A DNA stretch of 64,000 bases from Mansonella perstans (Eukaryota; Nematoda; Chromadorea; Rhabditida; Onchocercidae). How positions within the stretch are numbered: the stretch's first letter is position 1; the number at the start of each line of letters is the position of its first letter. The notes beneath the pieces were generated by a model. The model made no database searches. It saw only the letters and a program-made list of their open reading frames with translations, and was not told the DNA's origin. Both the position numbers and the translations under genes were made by a program. Shown here in pieces: positions 1-12,229 of the stretch. The stretch covers positions 1-64,000 of the forward strand of contig JBAMDO010000209.1 in the NCBI GenBank assembly GCA_037074765.1, in the 5' to 3' direction.

Positions 1-654
1 GCGCAATAAGTTAGTACTGATATTGCAACAGAAGTTGTAAAAGAGGCGCAGTACAGAGAACGGAAAGAATACTGATGTCAGCATTCAACAGTTTCAAAAA
101 CCATGTAACTTTATCCAGACATCCAGCGCAAGGTGAGAAGACAGAAGATTTGAAAGTTTTGTTTGGAAACGTTCGGTATTTTTTTTTCGGTTATATGGAT
201 AGAAGATTGGTCACTTTCATTTTTTTGTTTTTTGATTGTAAGGCTTTAATTTTTTTAAAATCCTAATGATAGGATTGCTGAGTCAGGCAGTACATTGTTG
301 CTTCTTACGGTATTGATATATCAATCTCGATCACGGCTGCTATGCGTTTTATTCATAAAAATCCTTTATGTCTTGTTTTTCGATTAGTGCGGAAATCTCG
401 AAATAGTCGTTGAATCTTTCATATGTTGTTAATGATAGTTGACTTGCTTAAAAATGGCTTCAAATTATTGAGAAATAATTTTTTATTCGTTCTTTTATTT
501 GGGGTATCATATTTTCACTATTTTTTTTTTCGCCGATAATTCCGCGGGATTTTTATCTTTTATGGCCCATTTATGATTAATGTGCCTTTTTGTGTATTTC
601 ATTTTTATGGAGTTGTATGAATTATGATTTGCAGATCTATATGATGATTGCACT
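1..654. other. Upstream region, no gene recognised
   Basis: AT-rich sequence in which I see no convincing coding exon. Near its end, a tttgcag at about 627-633 could serve as a 3' (trans-)splice site ahead of the zinc-finger gene ATG at 655. A short overlapping upstream ATG frame lies between the two. Confidence 0.4.
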
Positions 655-3640
655 ATGGCAGTTAATTCTTATGATTATGATTACAATAAGGCCTACTCGC
701 CGGAATCTTCGGAACATAGCGGAATGGACGTATCGACTTATACGCCATCACCAGTGCTGCATTACAGTTCCGTTGTTACCACATCATCCAGTGCTGCCGG
801 AATGCAGGTGGATGGCAAAACTGAGGACAGGCTTTTATCCTCAAGTGTTGTTATCGATGTGGATGCTGTGGAGATGATAATTCACCCCATAGTGATTCAC
901 CGAGCTTCAAAGCATTTCAGACTACGGTATTTTGGTTTTTAATCACGAAAATGAGATAGGTTCTCAGTAAAATGACAAAATTCTTATACCTTTAGGAATC
1001 AGTTGGAATATAGAAATTAAGGTTTAATTCGGATTCGGTAATGTGTCAGGAGATGGAAGAAAATGAAAGGGCTATGAGAGAAGAAATTGAAGTTGATGAC
1101 GAAGGTCTGGAAGATATCATAGCTAATGCCTTAATTGAACAACTGTCCGGTGCTGACGAAACTGAAGTGCGACGTCGGCCGTACAATTCGACTGGACCGG
1201 ATTGTGATGAGCTCCGAAATATGCTCGCTGTTGCTGTGCGACAAGAAAAGCAGGATCGGGAACTTACGAAGGTATTAATGCATTTATATTTACTTATTTT
1301 AGCATTTTGGAAGTTTGCTTATTGAGGACAATGTATATAATTTTAACTTTTTTGAAAATATTTGATTTTTTCTAGAATGTGGAGAATATTTAAGTAAAAT
1401 TAACAATAATTTTAATTTTACACATTCAGTCCTAATAGAGTTACAATTTATGATTTCACAACATTACGGAAAACGAATTTTCTCCCACTTTGTTCTTTCA
1501 CTACATCTTTTCTTTAGAAAAGATCTCATATATCTGGTGTGGGTTGGCTAATTTCGAAATTATTTTCCTTAATACGTCAGCGGAAAGCGGGAAAAAGGAA
1601 AGAGTTGTGCTTGACCGATATGGACGAAAATTAGACACCAGCCGAAAAGAAAATCATTTGAGGAAATGGGTCTATCACCCAGAAATCGTTCGTGCAAACG
1701 GTAATTCATGGCGTTCAATTGATTTTGTCGATAACCGTTATTTTTTTAGTTCTGTTCATATTCATGATTAAAATGCATCAGTGATAGGAAGAGGAAGTTG
1801 CTAAACAGCAGATGTTTTACGAGCGGATAAAATATGTTTATACTTTCAGCTTCATCAAATACAACGACATTTCCAATACGACTTCAAGATGGTGTGCTTC
1901 TCAGTGAACTTCCACCTCCTCCACCTCATCCTACGGTTCCAGATGAGGTCCGATGATTTTGCGTTTAGATTTGCAAAATCTGTGGATTATGTTGCCGTTT
2001 TCTCTTGTCTGCATTGTATGATAATCCTTCAGATACGGAAAGCCGTACGTGCTAAAATGGTACGATGCAAAATTTGTAAGAATCGTTTTATTGAAAAAAA
2101 TTTATATGAACGACATCTGCGGGACCGGCATTATACCGAATATTTGGCATATTTGATACAACAGGAAGAGGAAATTGCTGAGCAAAGGTTGTTGAATTTT
2201 GAGGATTTCTGGTGAATTATGCTAGCTTTCAAATTCTGGCTGATTGAAAAATTATAAGTGGGAAGCAACAGGGAGCTGATTTCTTTAACTTAGTTTAAAA
2301 TTTCAGACAGGCCGAGCTTGAAGCAAATCGAATTGAGGAACTTGCAACGGGAGGTTACATTCCACCAGAACACGAAATAGATGCGGAATCTTATGAAGTT
2401 GAAGTTGACAAGTAAGATACTTATGTTATGGTGATATTCCTGGGAGTCAACGATTAATAATATTTGCTTCAAGTATTTGTCCTTCATTTTTTTTCTTTTC
2501 AATTTTTTTACTTTTCCTACATATTGCTCGAATTTCCTTGACGCTTTTAGAATTCCGTTACCTGGTGAATTGAGCGGTGGTATCCCGGCACGTTTCGATC
2601 GACATGGTTTCTTACGTCAACCAAACGTTCCTACAAGAAAAAAGTACGAGTATCGATATCATTGTTTTTTACTGATTTTTTGAGCTGTCTAATTTAAGCA
2701 CTTAAAGTTCAAATTAGCTGGCAAGTTCTTTTTCCAGGTTTCTCCGCAATGTCCGTTTTGTGACAAACGGTTCAGGAATGAGGTTTCTTTGAAAAAGCAT
2801 TTTGTGAAGAAGCATCCAGAAACTGTTGATTTCGTTCAGTGTTTGCGTTGTTTTAAAGCAGTTAAAACGAAAAACGAACTGTCAGCGCATGAATGTGACT
2901 TGGTAATTTCACTTCAAGATAATGGGGATTTCAGATAATTTTGTAGGAATTGCATGAATTTCCTAAATTATTGGAGCTTCTTATAAGAGCTTTTTGATAG
3001 GTCTTTACTTCATAGCTTTACTTTCAGACATTTATCTGCTTTGAATGTACACCGTTAAGGAATCTCTGCACTCAGCAAAGACTGCTTAATCACCGAGCAA
3101 GTTTCATCGTGGTGCGAATTCAGGTTTCAAATGTAATATGTGTGCATTAAAGTTTCTTACACCACGAAAACTCAGGAAGCATAAGAAGATGGCCCACGTT
3201 TTCACAAAAACTTTCCCGTGCCATTTTTGCGACGAATTATTTACAAGCGAATGTTCGGTTAGTTTCTTTTTTTCCATTACCCTTAAGATTTTGTTTGTAA
3301 GGAGGGATGTTGAAGTTTAATATTTGTAAACTGAAAGAACAACAGCAGTTTTTTAACGTAACAAATTCGCAGTGCAAAATCGAAGTATGCAACTGAATTT
3401 AAGTATATACTTAAAGGTTACAACACACGAGCGTATTCATACGGGTATAATCAAATTTGAATGTCGAATCTGTGATTTTAAATGCAATCGTTTTGTTTGG
3501 ATGGAAGAACATCAAAAGGAGGAGCACGGCTATATTTGTTCCGTATGCCAACATAAATGTGCTGAATGGGGTGCTCTTAAAGATCATACTTTGCAAGAGC
3601 ATGGTGGTTATTTGACCAGTGAGTCAAATGCAGGTTTGAA
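655..3640 (+). CDS. Multi-C2H2 zinc-finger protein gene, probably frame-broken
   Basis: At least ten exon-like blocks encode a serine-rich N-terminus (MAVNSYDYDY...), an acidic segment (MEENERAMREE), and then a series of C2H2 fingers: CKICKNRF...HLRDRH near 2070, CPFCDKRF...HFVKKH near 2755, FICFEC near 3030, CNMCALKF...HKKMAH near 3133, and CRICDFKC plus CSVCQHKC near 3460-3580. Likely exons are 655-926, 1022-1271, about 1595-1701, 1850-1947, 2032-2187, 2308-2411, 2551-2652, 2739-2903, 3029-about 3120, 3127-3258 and 3415-3633. Family knowledge suggests a nuclear nucleic-acid-binding protein, but I do not recognise the ortholog. Two places do not read through: the junction 2652/2739 is out of phase by one base after a run of A, and near 3091 one A seems missing (RA-KFHRG). 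The 1271/1595 junction also needs an odd acceptor. It is either a decaying copy or a consensus with homopolymer errors. The last exons lie in the 4.2-kb duplication. The true 3' end is uncertain. Confidence 0.6.
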
Positions 3641-3933
3641 ATTTGTTTTTCATATTTCGACAATTTTGTTGCATTTTTTGCGATATAGCTCAAGCGATAA
3701 TGACGATTATAACGGTCGCAGCAAAGAGAAAAAGATTTGCTGTCGTTTTTCTTTTCTCTCTTTATTATAGCTTCACTTTAGTTAATGAAGTTGCTGTTCC
3801 AACACTTAAACACGTTTTGTGGATGTGGACAGGTGAAAACAGAATTTTAATTGTCTTAGAAAAGTTCTTGGCAGAATTGAATGGGAACATGATGAATACA
3901 GATGTGCATTTGCGTAATTCTGGCTTTCAATAG

Positions 3934-6547
3934 TATTTCTTAAGCTTATGTTTAAGAGAGCTCATCCAAAATTCAAGAAAAGTCTAACTGATTTTGTTTG
4001 TTAATAAGTTTAAGAAATTTCAGTGAAACTTTGCGAAGTATTAAACTGCATTTCAAAAAAGAAGTTCCGCTTATTAGGAATGGCATACATATATACATAC
4101 ATACATACATACATTACATACTTACATTCATATATATATATATATTCATGCACACCTATATAATATTTGTCTACATACATACATAGTTACATAACATATA
4201 CACAGAGAGGATTCACATGAATACAAAAAAGAAAGAGTAAGCTGTTCGAAGATTTCTCTCATGATTGATTGCAGAAAACGAAAAAATTCATGTGAATATG
4301 TACTGCACCATCACATATCAATTTTTTAGTGTGATATATTTTTTTCAATGAAAATAAAAGATTGGTATTATGATGTTTGATTTGTTTATTGTTATGTAAT
4401 TGGCATATTTGCACTCCACCTGATATTGCTTTTCCATTTTGTTCCTTTCAAGCAATTATTCTCATTTCTGGACATTAATTAAGCCTTTCAGGTTATATCG
4501 ATAGCCCACGTGTGTGGGTCATGTATAAGGGCGAATAAAAGCGCTGGAATTGAATACGCCAGCTCAAAAGTGATAAGCTGGGTCAACTTTCACGTAAGCC
4601 ATATTGGCTAAATTTTTTTACAGATTGCAAGTTTCAGATTATTTCCTCCATATGCTTATTGTGTTGTTATTATTGTTACTTTGATGTATCTCGTTGTCAT
4701 CATTTTCTTGTCATTTAACAAGTTAAAATTTCTCAACGTGTATAACATTATGTTTATATCTCAACGATTCCACTTTGATTTTTGCATTTGCTACAGCCCG
4801 GATGGGAAATATGCTGAATTGAACTTTCAGTTTGGATTCCTTTGAATATTCGGAAGTTTTTTTTCTTTTTTAATTTTGGTCATCTAGTTTTGCACAGAAT
4901 TTTACTAAGTACCTTAATTAAGCCTTTATAACATTGTATCATTTAAAGGTGTTTTCATATTCTTTACGCAGTGTTTGTGCCATATTCCTTTTTATGAATT
5001 AGGAATATGTCAAAGCATTATTTTTTTATACTTGACAAGATAGACTTTTAAACATATGTATTCATATATCTTGACATATCTCCAAGGGCAACTAAATGGA
5101 ACCAACAAATATTTTTCGCATTTTTTCATCGTATTCAGAATGTAAATGCTCACTGTTTCCATATGTTTGTACTAATTTTCATTGTTTACTTGCTTCTTAC
5201 ATTGTTATAAAATCAGAGTTTGCAAGATCTGATGATCTGATCTGTAAGCTCAAAATAAATCAACTAAATAAAAAATAAATGATAAATTAACGGAGATTTT
5301 AGGACAGGAGATGATGTATGCTGCAAAATCGGAAGTATGAATTTATGGAAAATGATTTTTTTTTTTTTTTTTTTTTAAGAGAAAAATCAGTGGGTTCTGT
5401 TCCGTCATACATTTTTGGAAAACCATAATGAATATGGTGATTTACTGCAGAAAGTGATACTCCATTGCAAAAACAGAAAGGACTTGCCATGTGAATAGAT
5501 GTGAAATTTAAAATTATTGTCGTTATTTGATTTTGTGTTAATTCCTGTACTTTGCTGGACGTAGTATATGTAGTCGATGGTTCTTGGTTCGTCCAAATGT
5601 CTGGAATAACTAAATATTGAGCTCTTTTCAGATGCTTGGTTTGTCCCAAGTCCGGTATAGCCGAGTGTCAGGCCATTTTCAACTGCTGACCATGTAATCA
5701 TGGTTTGCCAACTCGGATTGTTTTACGTCACAAAAGTAGTACTAAAAGAGGGAGAGATGTGAGGGCAGGATTTGTTGATAATAATTTCTCTTTAAACTTA
5801 ATAGTTGGATGTGAACATTTGCTAGTATAAGTAAGGGAGTATAAAGTAAGGTATCGATTTACTATTGAGTGAGAGAGACAAATAATAGAAGATTCATTGG
5901 GATGAATTTTAAAAAGAATTGGAGATGGAAGCAATTTATTGTTATTTTAAAAAATAACTTTCATTAATTAGATTTTTTTATGATGCTGAATAAAAGATTG
6001 AATAAAATTGTTCTGTGAAGAAGTGTTAATAATTAATTTCAAACTGCACAGTAGATTGAATTTAAATTTTGATTATATAGTAAATAATCAGACAGGGAAT
6101 GAGATCGAAAGATACTAGTGCTGATGTTGTCTTGCATTTCGTGGGAGACTGGATTTGTTTAATTCGTAAAATTCTTTGTGCAATTACCTGTATCGATTAG
6201 GCAGTAATAATCGGCATGATCTTTGACCGCTAAAACTATAGGATATATCTATCCTGAATATTTGAGTTTTGATCTATGACCTACTAGTACTTCTGACCTG
6301 CTAATATAACTATCTGGAATATGTGTTTCGATCTATGGCCTACTAATACTACTTCTGACCTGTTAATATAACTATTAAATAAAATTAATTTGATTACGCA
6401 ACTGTCAGTGTGTCTATCTACAACATAAATTTTGAAGCATAGGACATATCAAAATTTTTTCATCAATTGAATAATTATAGAGTTGGGTGAATTGGTGATT
6501 AATTAACACGCTCGATGGTTCAGTATTAGTAGTGTTGAAACCGTAAG
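3934..6547. other. Noncoding part of duplicated block, left copy
   Basis: No exon-like open frame with splice signals is apparent. The sequence includes a 20-odd base poly-T tract near 5356-5378 and a short imperfect inverted repeat (attcacatgaata near 4210 and attcatgtgaata near 4287). A repeated phrase of the type gatctatgacctactagta occurs near 6270 and 6330. All of it recurs in the right copy. Confidence 0.5.
4085..4195. repeat. ATAC/TATA microsatellite
   Basis: Runs of catacata and tatata. The matching array in the second copy of the duplication (about 14215-14310) is shorter, showing length change after duplication. Confidence 0.85.
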
Positions 6548-6589
6548 TTGCAATGCAATGTCCCGCACATCATGATACCTTATGGAATA

Positions 6590-6806
6590 GCAGCATATTT
6601 GACCTTAGCAGATGTCTTACTGAATGAAAGCAGGTCAAATATGAGTTTAGCAAATGCCTTATTGAATGGCAATAGGTCAAATGCGAGCTTAGCAAATGCC
6701 TTATTGAATGGCAATAGGTCAAATGCGAGCTTAGCAAATGCCTTATTGAATGGCAGTAGGTCAAATATAAGCCTGGCGGATGTTTTATTGAATTCATTAA
6801 ATATTT
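6590..6806. repeat. 42-bp minisatellite, about 5 units
   Basis: Tandem units of 42 bp (aggtcaaatgcgagcttagc...) repeat about five times, the outer units being degenerate. Because 42 is a multiple of 3, one plus-strand frame reads as 14-residue repeats (SNASLANALLNGNR) and a minus-strand frame is open as well. I see no splice sites or gene context that make it coding. The paralogous array at 16697-16836 has only about three units. Confidence 0.85.
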
Positions 6807-7222
6807 TATTACTCTTCTAATATAGTTACTAACAATCAGTTAGCAATCATTTTTTCATCTTTAGGTTATTTATGATATTTTAATAACTAAAATATTATGT
6901 TAATTGTATCAATATATTTTTCATTCAGCAACATTTCACTTAATTTAAAAATTATACATGAAAAAAATCTTTTGCTTACTTCTCATCTACTGTAATTATC
7001 ACTTAATCAGTAAGTTTCACGTACATTAGAAGCTGAAGCCAAACGTATTAAATGTTTAATTTTCAATGAAAGAAGTACTGAAAAAATCAAATTAAAATTT
7101 TTACTGAATTAAAACAATTTATAAGATGAAATGATTGATTAAAACAATTTATAGAATGAAAAAATTATCATATAGTGAATAACAGTATGATTAACAACAT
7201 GGATATATTTCCGATATTCGTT

Positions 7223-7564
<342 letters not shown>

Positions 7565-7621
7565 TCAAAGATAATTTTCGTAAAAAAATGAAATCTTCTC
7601 AAAATACAAAAATGAGATATT

Positions 7622-9072
7622 ATGTCTAATTTATGGGTATAATTAAAACTGTCAACGAGTTCATTTTAATGTCCAATCTATTGTGAATGGAAAATGACTT
7701 CTGAGTTTTGAAATTTTTCTTATAATTAAATAATAGAAATCTTATCAAATTCACTAACTGTTCAGAAAATTTTTAGATTAATTATTTAGAGAATTTTCAC
7801 ATAAATTCTGAAACAAGATGTTGATCACATTCTGGTTTCCTAAAGAACAAGTAATCAGAAAAATTACAATGACAGAAATAAAAGAATTGAACTTACATTA
7901 CATTGAGAAAAATCAGTCATATCGTTTCATAGATGAAAAGCACATTCTGGTTGCCTAAAAGAAGATCCGAAGTAACGATAATGAATAAGAGAAATTTATT
8001 CCTCACGGGCTAAATACTCGAGATAGCATGTTAAATTTTAGCCAAACACATTCAAAATCCTAGATACCTCTTGGGAGGAGAACTGAATATTTAACAGGTC
8101 TCAGAGAATGAATTCAAAGAGAATATATTTCACCTAAAAGCGTGAAGGAAAGAACTCGTAAGTGAGAATTAGTGCAATTCCACGCGATGGACGAAAGTTA
8201 GTTAAGATTAAGGAAATTAAAATGAAGAAAGATAATGAAATAAGAAGAGTCCAGGTAGAAACACTCCTCGGAAAACTTCGACTGACTATAAATCCTCTCG
8301 AAGTTGATGATGAAGAGAATCCTTTTAATGTCAATGATAAAGAAGATATGAATATTCAGCAAGCTAGCAGAAATTGGAGAAATTTGAAGATCCTATTGCT
8401 ACGAACTAGAATTGCTTTTAACCCTTCTACAGTTACCATGATATTGGCACAAAGGTGGCAAAGGCAATTGCCAGTGGAAATCTGGAATGCTATTCGATAA
8501 TGTGAAAGAGTGAGTTGAGAAGAAATCACGACGTTGTAAAAATTTTCAAATTGGTGAGAATCTTATTCTTTGATGGAAATTCTCGGTTCTGTTTATTCGG
8601 AGAATTTTTTTTAAAAGTTTTTTCTGAAATGCTCTGAAAACATTGTCCATTTTCCTTCGCAGCATTTATACTTTATCTAATAATTCAATGTAGACTGTTT
8701 CGAGTGCAAACAGCAGGTGTTTTTGTACTTGTCTAAGTAGATTTGTCTACTGCACCGTACTTATGTGTCTTATTAAAATGAAAATGTGCGGTGATATCAG
8801 TTCTTTCATGTTTTTTAAAGTTCATTACGGAAATATTCTCTGAGATATTTTAGCTATAGTTTATTTCCTTTTTAGTTTTTGTTTAAAAATTTATGTGAAA
8901 ATTCTCTAAATAATTAATCTAAAAATTTCCTGAACAGTTAATGAGTCTGATAAGATTTCTACTATTTAATTATAAGAGAAATTTCAAAACTTAGAAATCA
9001 TTTCTCACTGACGATAGATTGGACATTAAAATGAACTCGTTGACAGTTTTAATTATATCCGTAAATTAGATT
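7622..9072. mobile_element. 1.45-kb element with about 190-bp terminal inverted repeats
   Basis: Sequence 7622-7818 is the imperfect reverse complement of about 8875-9072 (outer ends tctaatttatgggtataatt and its complement; inner ends near cacataaatt). The left end coincides exactly with the point where homology between the two 4.2-kb blocks stops. The interior has one open frame, 8162-8500 (112 codons, K/E/R-rich N-terminal half), that I do not recognise as a transposase. No clear target-site duplication is visible. The layout is that of a nonautonomous DNA transposon or fold-back element; the family is unknown. Confidence 0.75.
8162..8500 (+). CDS. Unrecognised open frame inside the inverted-repeat element
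   Basis: An uninterrupted 112-codon frame lies between the inverted arms. It begins MRISAIPRDGRKL and ends with a stretch containing ILAQRWQRQLPVEIWNAI. The first half is rich in K, E, R and D and the second half is more hydrophobic. No DDE, zinc-ribbon or helix-turn-helix signature is evident, and it is much shorter than a usual transposase. It may be a chance frame or a remnant of an element-borne protein. Confidence 0.25.
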   Translation: MRISAIPRDGRKLVKIKEIKMKKDNEIRRVQVETLLGKLRLTINPLEVDDEENPFNVNDKEDMNIQQASRNWRNLKILLLRTRIAFNPSTVTMILAQRWQRQLPVEIWNAIR

Positions 9073-9682
9073 TTACTTTTCCACGTGGTTTATTTTGAAT
9101 TTTTAAACTTTTAAGTTTTTGCAGATTTTTGATAAATCCTTTATCTGATAGTTTCTAGAAATATTGAGAGATGAAGTAATGAAGATGCATGTAGTTTTCA
9201 CTTAGCTTATAGTTAACTGATCATAATTACAGTTCATTTCAAATCTATACCTAAGCCTAAGCTTAATCTTTAGATAATATATAAATCATCAGCCCGCAAA
9301 ATTTTTTCCTCGCTTGCAAGATACCGATTTTATTCAATATGGAAAAAGTTGAAACTTAAAAGATATTCAATTTTCGATAATGAATGAATCAAAATATTCG
9401 AAACAAACCAGTAATGTACGCTAACTGCAGCTGTCAAAAAATATTGAAATTATGAAAATTTTTAGAGATTTTTTCATGAGCTTGGGTTTTTTAATTCTTC
9501 TTTTATCTTAAAAGCTGCTAATTTTGAAGTCTTAATGATATCTAAAAAGGATAAAACTAATAAATCGGAAGAAATTCTTTTAGTTTGCTTGGAATTACAA
9601 TTTTTTTTTAAATAGGATCTTTTTAAAATACTTTTTATTTTAAAACAAATTCGTGAAAAAAGATTTTAAGTTTCAGATTGAA

Positions 9683-10760
9683 ATTTTGAAGAAGCAAATT
9701 TGAAAGTGAAATAGTTCATTCGCATTGGCAAGAGAGATATCTGATATGAATCTTTCCGGGATTCATAAAACAAAGGAACGTTTCGTTGTGAAATTACTGC
9801 AAGGAATGCAGCAAAATACAACATTAAATGGTTGATAAAGAATCCGAAAGATAAATGAACAGTTTTAAATCTTTGAGAAACAGAAGTGATTTGGAAATCT
9901 GGCAGATATCATTTATCCTCTGGTTAATTGTTTATTACTCTAACTAAACATTAGTTCGACTTTTTGGATATGCTGGAACAGTACATTGTGGCATAAACGT
10001 ACAAAGATTTTTGCGACACTGAACGAAAGCCAAGGAATCAGTTTTTGCTCAGTGTTGCAAAAATTTTTGCTGCGATAAAAAAATTTTCGAAATTAGAAAC
10101 TTAAAATTTTTTGAAAAAAATCTAAATTATAAAACATAATCGATATTACTAAAAAGGATAGCCCTGAACGATTTCGGTTCTTGAAAAATCTTTCTTCTTC
10201 CATCAAATTGCTCCGCAAATTTTCGATTGACATTATTACTTAATGATTCAGTGCTTCTGATTATGATAACCATCATGATTTGGTCTTCCGGGAGAACAGC
10301 ATTTCTCCGCTCAGAAATGAGGGATAATTCAATTTCACAGTATTGCATAAACTCATATTACAATAAATTATTTTGCTCATTCACATGGTTAAAATTGAAA
10401 AATTAAAAGAATTCTGGAAATTTCTGAGGAATAAATCATCGGAAAACAGCAGACATCATTCAGATTTCTAAATCACTTCTGTTTTCACAAAACCTGTTTT
10501 TCCGTCTATCGTTCGGATTCTTTATCAATTGTTATCTTCTATTACTCAATCCAATCTTTCTATCCATCCGCCTATCCGTTCAGCTTCCATAAATATCGCC
10601 AATAATTTTGTTGCATTTGTTAAAGTTATTACGAAAGTAAGTGTTTTTTTGTTTTACCAATTCCAGAAAGATTCATATCAGATATTCCTCCTTCCAGTAT
10701 AAATGAGAGATTTTTCTTTCGAAATTCACTCTGCTGAATTTCAATTTGAATTTTGAAGTC
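9683..10760. repeat. Degenerate fold-back (inverted repeat) sequence
   Basis: Several blocks on the left reappear reverse-complemented on the right, at matching order around a centre near 10.2 kb: atatctgatatgaatcttt (9736) with 10668-10688, and gataaagaatccga plus cagaagtgattt (about 9835-9897) with about 10475-10535. Near the centre a short stem (tttttgcgacactga / tcagtgttgcaaaaa, 10005-10062) is present. The arms are imperfect and contain insertions. It looks like an old fold-back transposable element. Confidence 0.6.
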
Positions 10761-10980
10761 TTTTTCATATCCGATGACAACAATTTTTCGGCTGGAATCT
10801 CTGCAACCAGTTGTGGATTTAAGGACTCTCTCATCGTGTTGGAAAATAAAATCTCAAAAAATCTCTTTGTCTGTTGCGCTTTTTCTCTGCAAAGTATCAA
10901 AAGTCAAAATTTAAAGATTTGAAATAAAATTTGGAAATTTCCAGTTATATGTATGCAACAAATTTCAGGTTTTGGTGCCA

Positions 10981-11372
10981 ATGCATTTTTTCTCTACTTT
11001 ATTATTGATTATCTACTTTTTGTGGTCAAGTAAGTTTCCCGGTAATTGTTTGAGAGGAAGATACGTTTCATTACAACCTGCAAATTACTATCCATACATG
11101 AATGTTGTTCCAGGCATGCACGAGTGGGTTGTCTGGGTCAGAAGGATCATCAGGGAAAGATGGACGTGATGGACCTCGTGGAGACCCAGGACCGAAAGGC
11201 CCAAATGGTCCAAAAGGACAACAAGGATTGCAGGGACCACAGGGAATACAAGGTCCTGTGGGTGACAAGGGACCAGTGGGACCGCCAGGAATAAAAGGTA
11301 AGAGGACCGCAAGGAGCAATAGGAAATCCCGGAGGAACCGCATGAAGATAGGCAGCAGCAGAACTGGCAAGT
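10981..11372 (+). pseudogene. Collagen-like Gly-X-Y fragment
   Basis: An ATG at 10981 starts a hydrophobic, signal-peptide-like stretch (MHFFSTLLLIIYFLW) followed by a gtaagt donor at 11030. From about 11126 the frame reads Gly-X-Y triplets ([13 protein letters not shown]... [10 protein letters not shown]), about 17 in a row, interrupted at 11298. A gtaaga donor lies there. Just beyond it a different frame continues with Gly-X-Y triplets ([11 protein letters not shown]), consistent with a one-base shift. The first exon and the Gly-X-Y block do not join in phase with the obvious splice sites. Nematode collagens are secreted cuticle or basement-membrane proteins. This piece is too short and too broken to be a working collagen, so I read it as a remnant. 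Confidence 0.6.
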
Positions 11373-12229
11373 AGTGGAATTTATCGATGATAGTTAAGCA
11401 TCTTCATTGATATTTCTTTTGGTCTTATTTTGGTTTTTTTGATTTTCATAATATATCCTAGAATTATTCTTACCATTATGCTACTTTTTTCTGGGTTGAT
11501 GGTCATCGATGCCACTTTTTAACAATAAAAATTTTTTGAAACTTAGCCGATTTTTAAATTAAGAAAAAGATGAAATAGTTATGACTATTATGATGATGTT
11601 GCAACAAGCAGAAATTGGTTTTAATTTGCGCTTTTTTGGCAGCGATAAAAAAATCATGATGTTAAACTTATGCGGTCATTGATTATGAGGAAATTCTGAT
11701 CAGACCAACAATATATTTATTTTGTAGCAATGTGAAGTCACTGAATTTCAAAATGCAACGGAAATAAAATGCAATTTCAGTGTAAACAATGCCATTAACA
11801 CAATTCTTTAGTTTTAGTGCACAATCAACCCTTATATTACAGAGGTTAGCTGATCGACTGAATCTAACAGAAAAGCGAAAAACAAGTAAGCAGTGTATCC
11901 TCCTTTGGTATTGTGGAACCTAAATTATGTTTCTTAGCTAAAACACAAGCTGGGGTAAAAATTTGAAGGTAGGAGACAATAATTTGCGAAGCTAACACGA
12001 TGGATTATTTGACGAGCAAACTTCAATTAAATAAAATTTCCTCGATGAAAAATAATCAATTAAATAGTCTCAGGAGTTGTTGCAAACAATCTTACATATT
12101 TATAAAAGTTGATTATTTTTTCGAATCCTGCTCCATACAAAAGTAAACCCTATAATAGCCGAAAGGAGGTGTATAAATAGATTATACCGTTATCCAATTT
12201 TCAATACAATGAATATGGATAGGGTAAAT

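Noticed and set aside
75..266. Open frame of 63 codons at the left edge
   Set aside because: Homopolymer-rich hydrophobic tail (FFFGY, FIFLFF), no splice context and no family resemblance; a chance frame in AT-rich DNA.
2290..3640. Assignment of the zinc-finger gene to C. elegans mep-1
   Set aside because: The number and spacing of fingers and the flanking sequence did not agree with what I know of MEP-1; left unnamed.
3643..3933. Open frame after the last zinc-finger exon (also at 13775-14065)
   Set aside because: Hydrophobic, duplicated with the block, and starting inside the intron or 3' part of the zinc-finger gene; no evidence that it is a separate gene.
6570..6797. Minus-strand open frame with repeated YCHSIRHLLSSHLT
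   Set aside because: A by-product of the 42-bp minisatellite being a multiple of three; both strands are open, which argues against coding.
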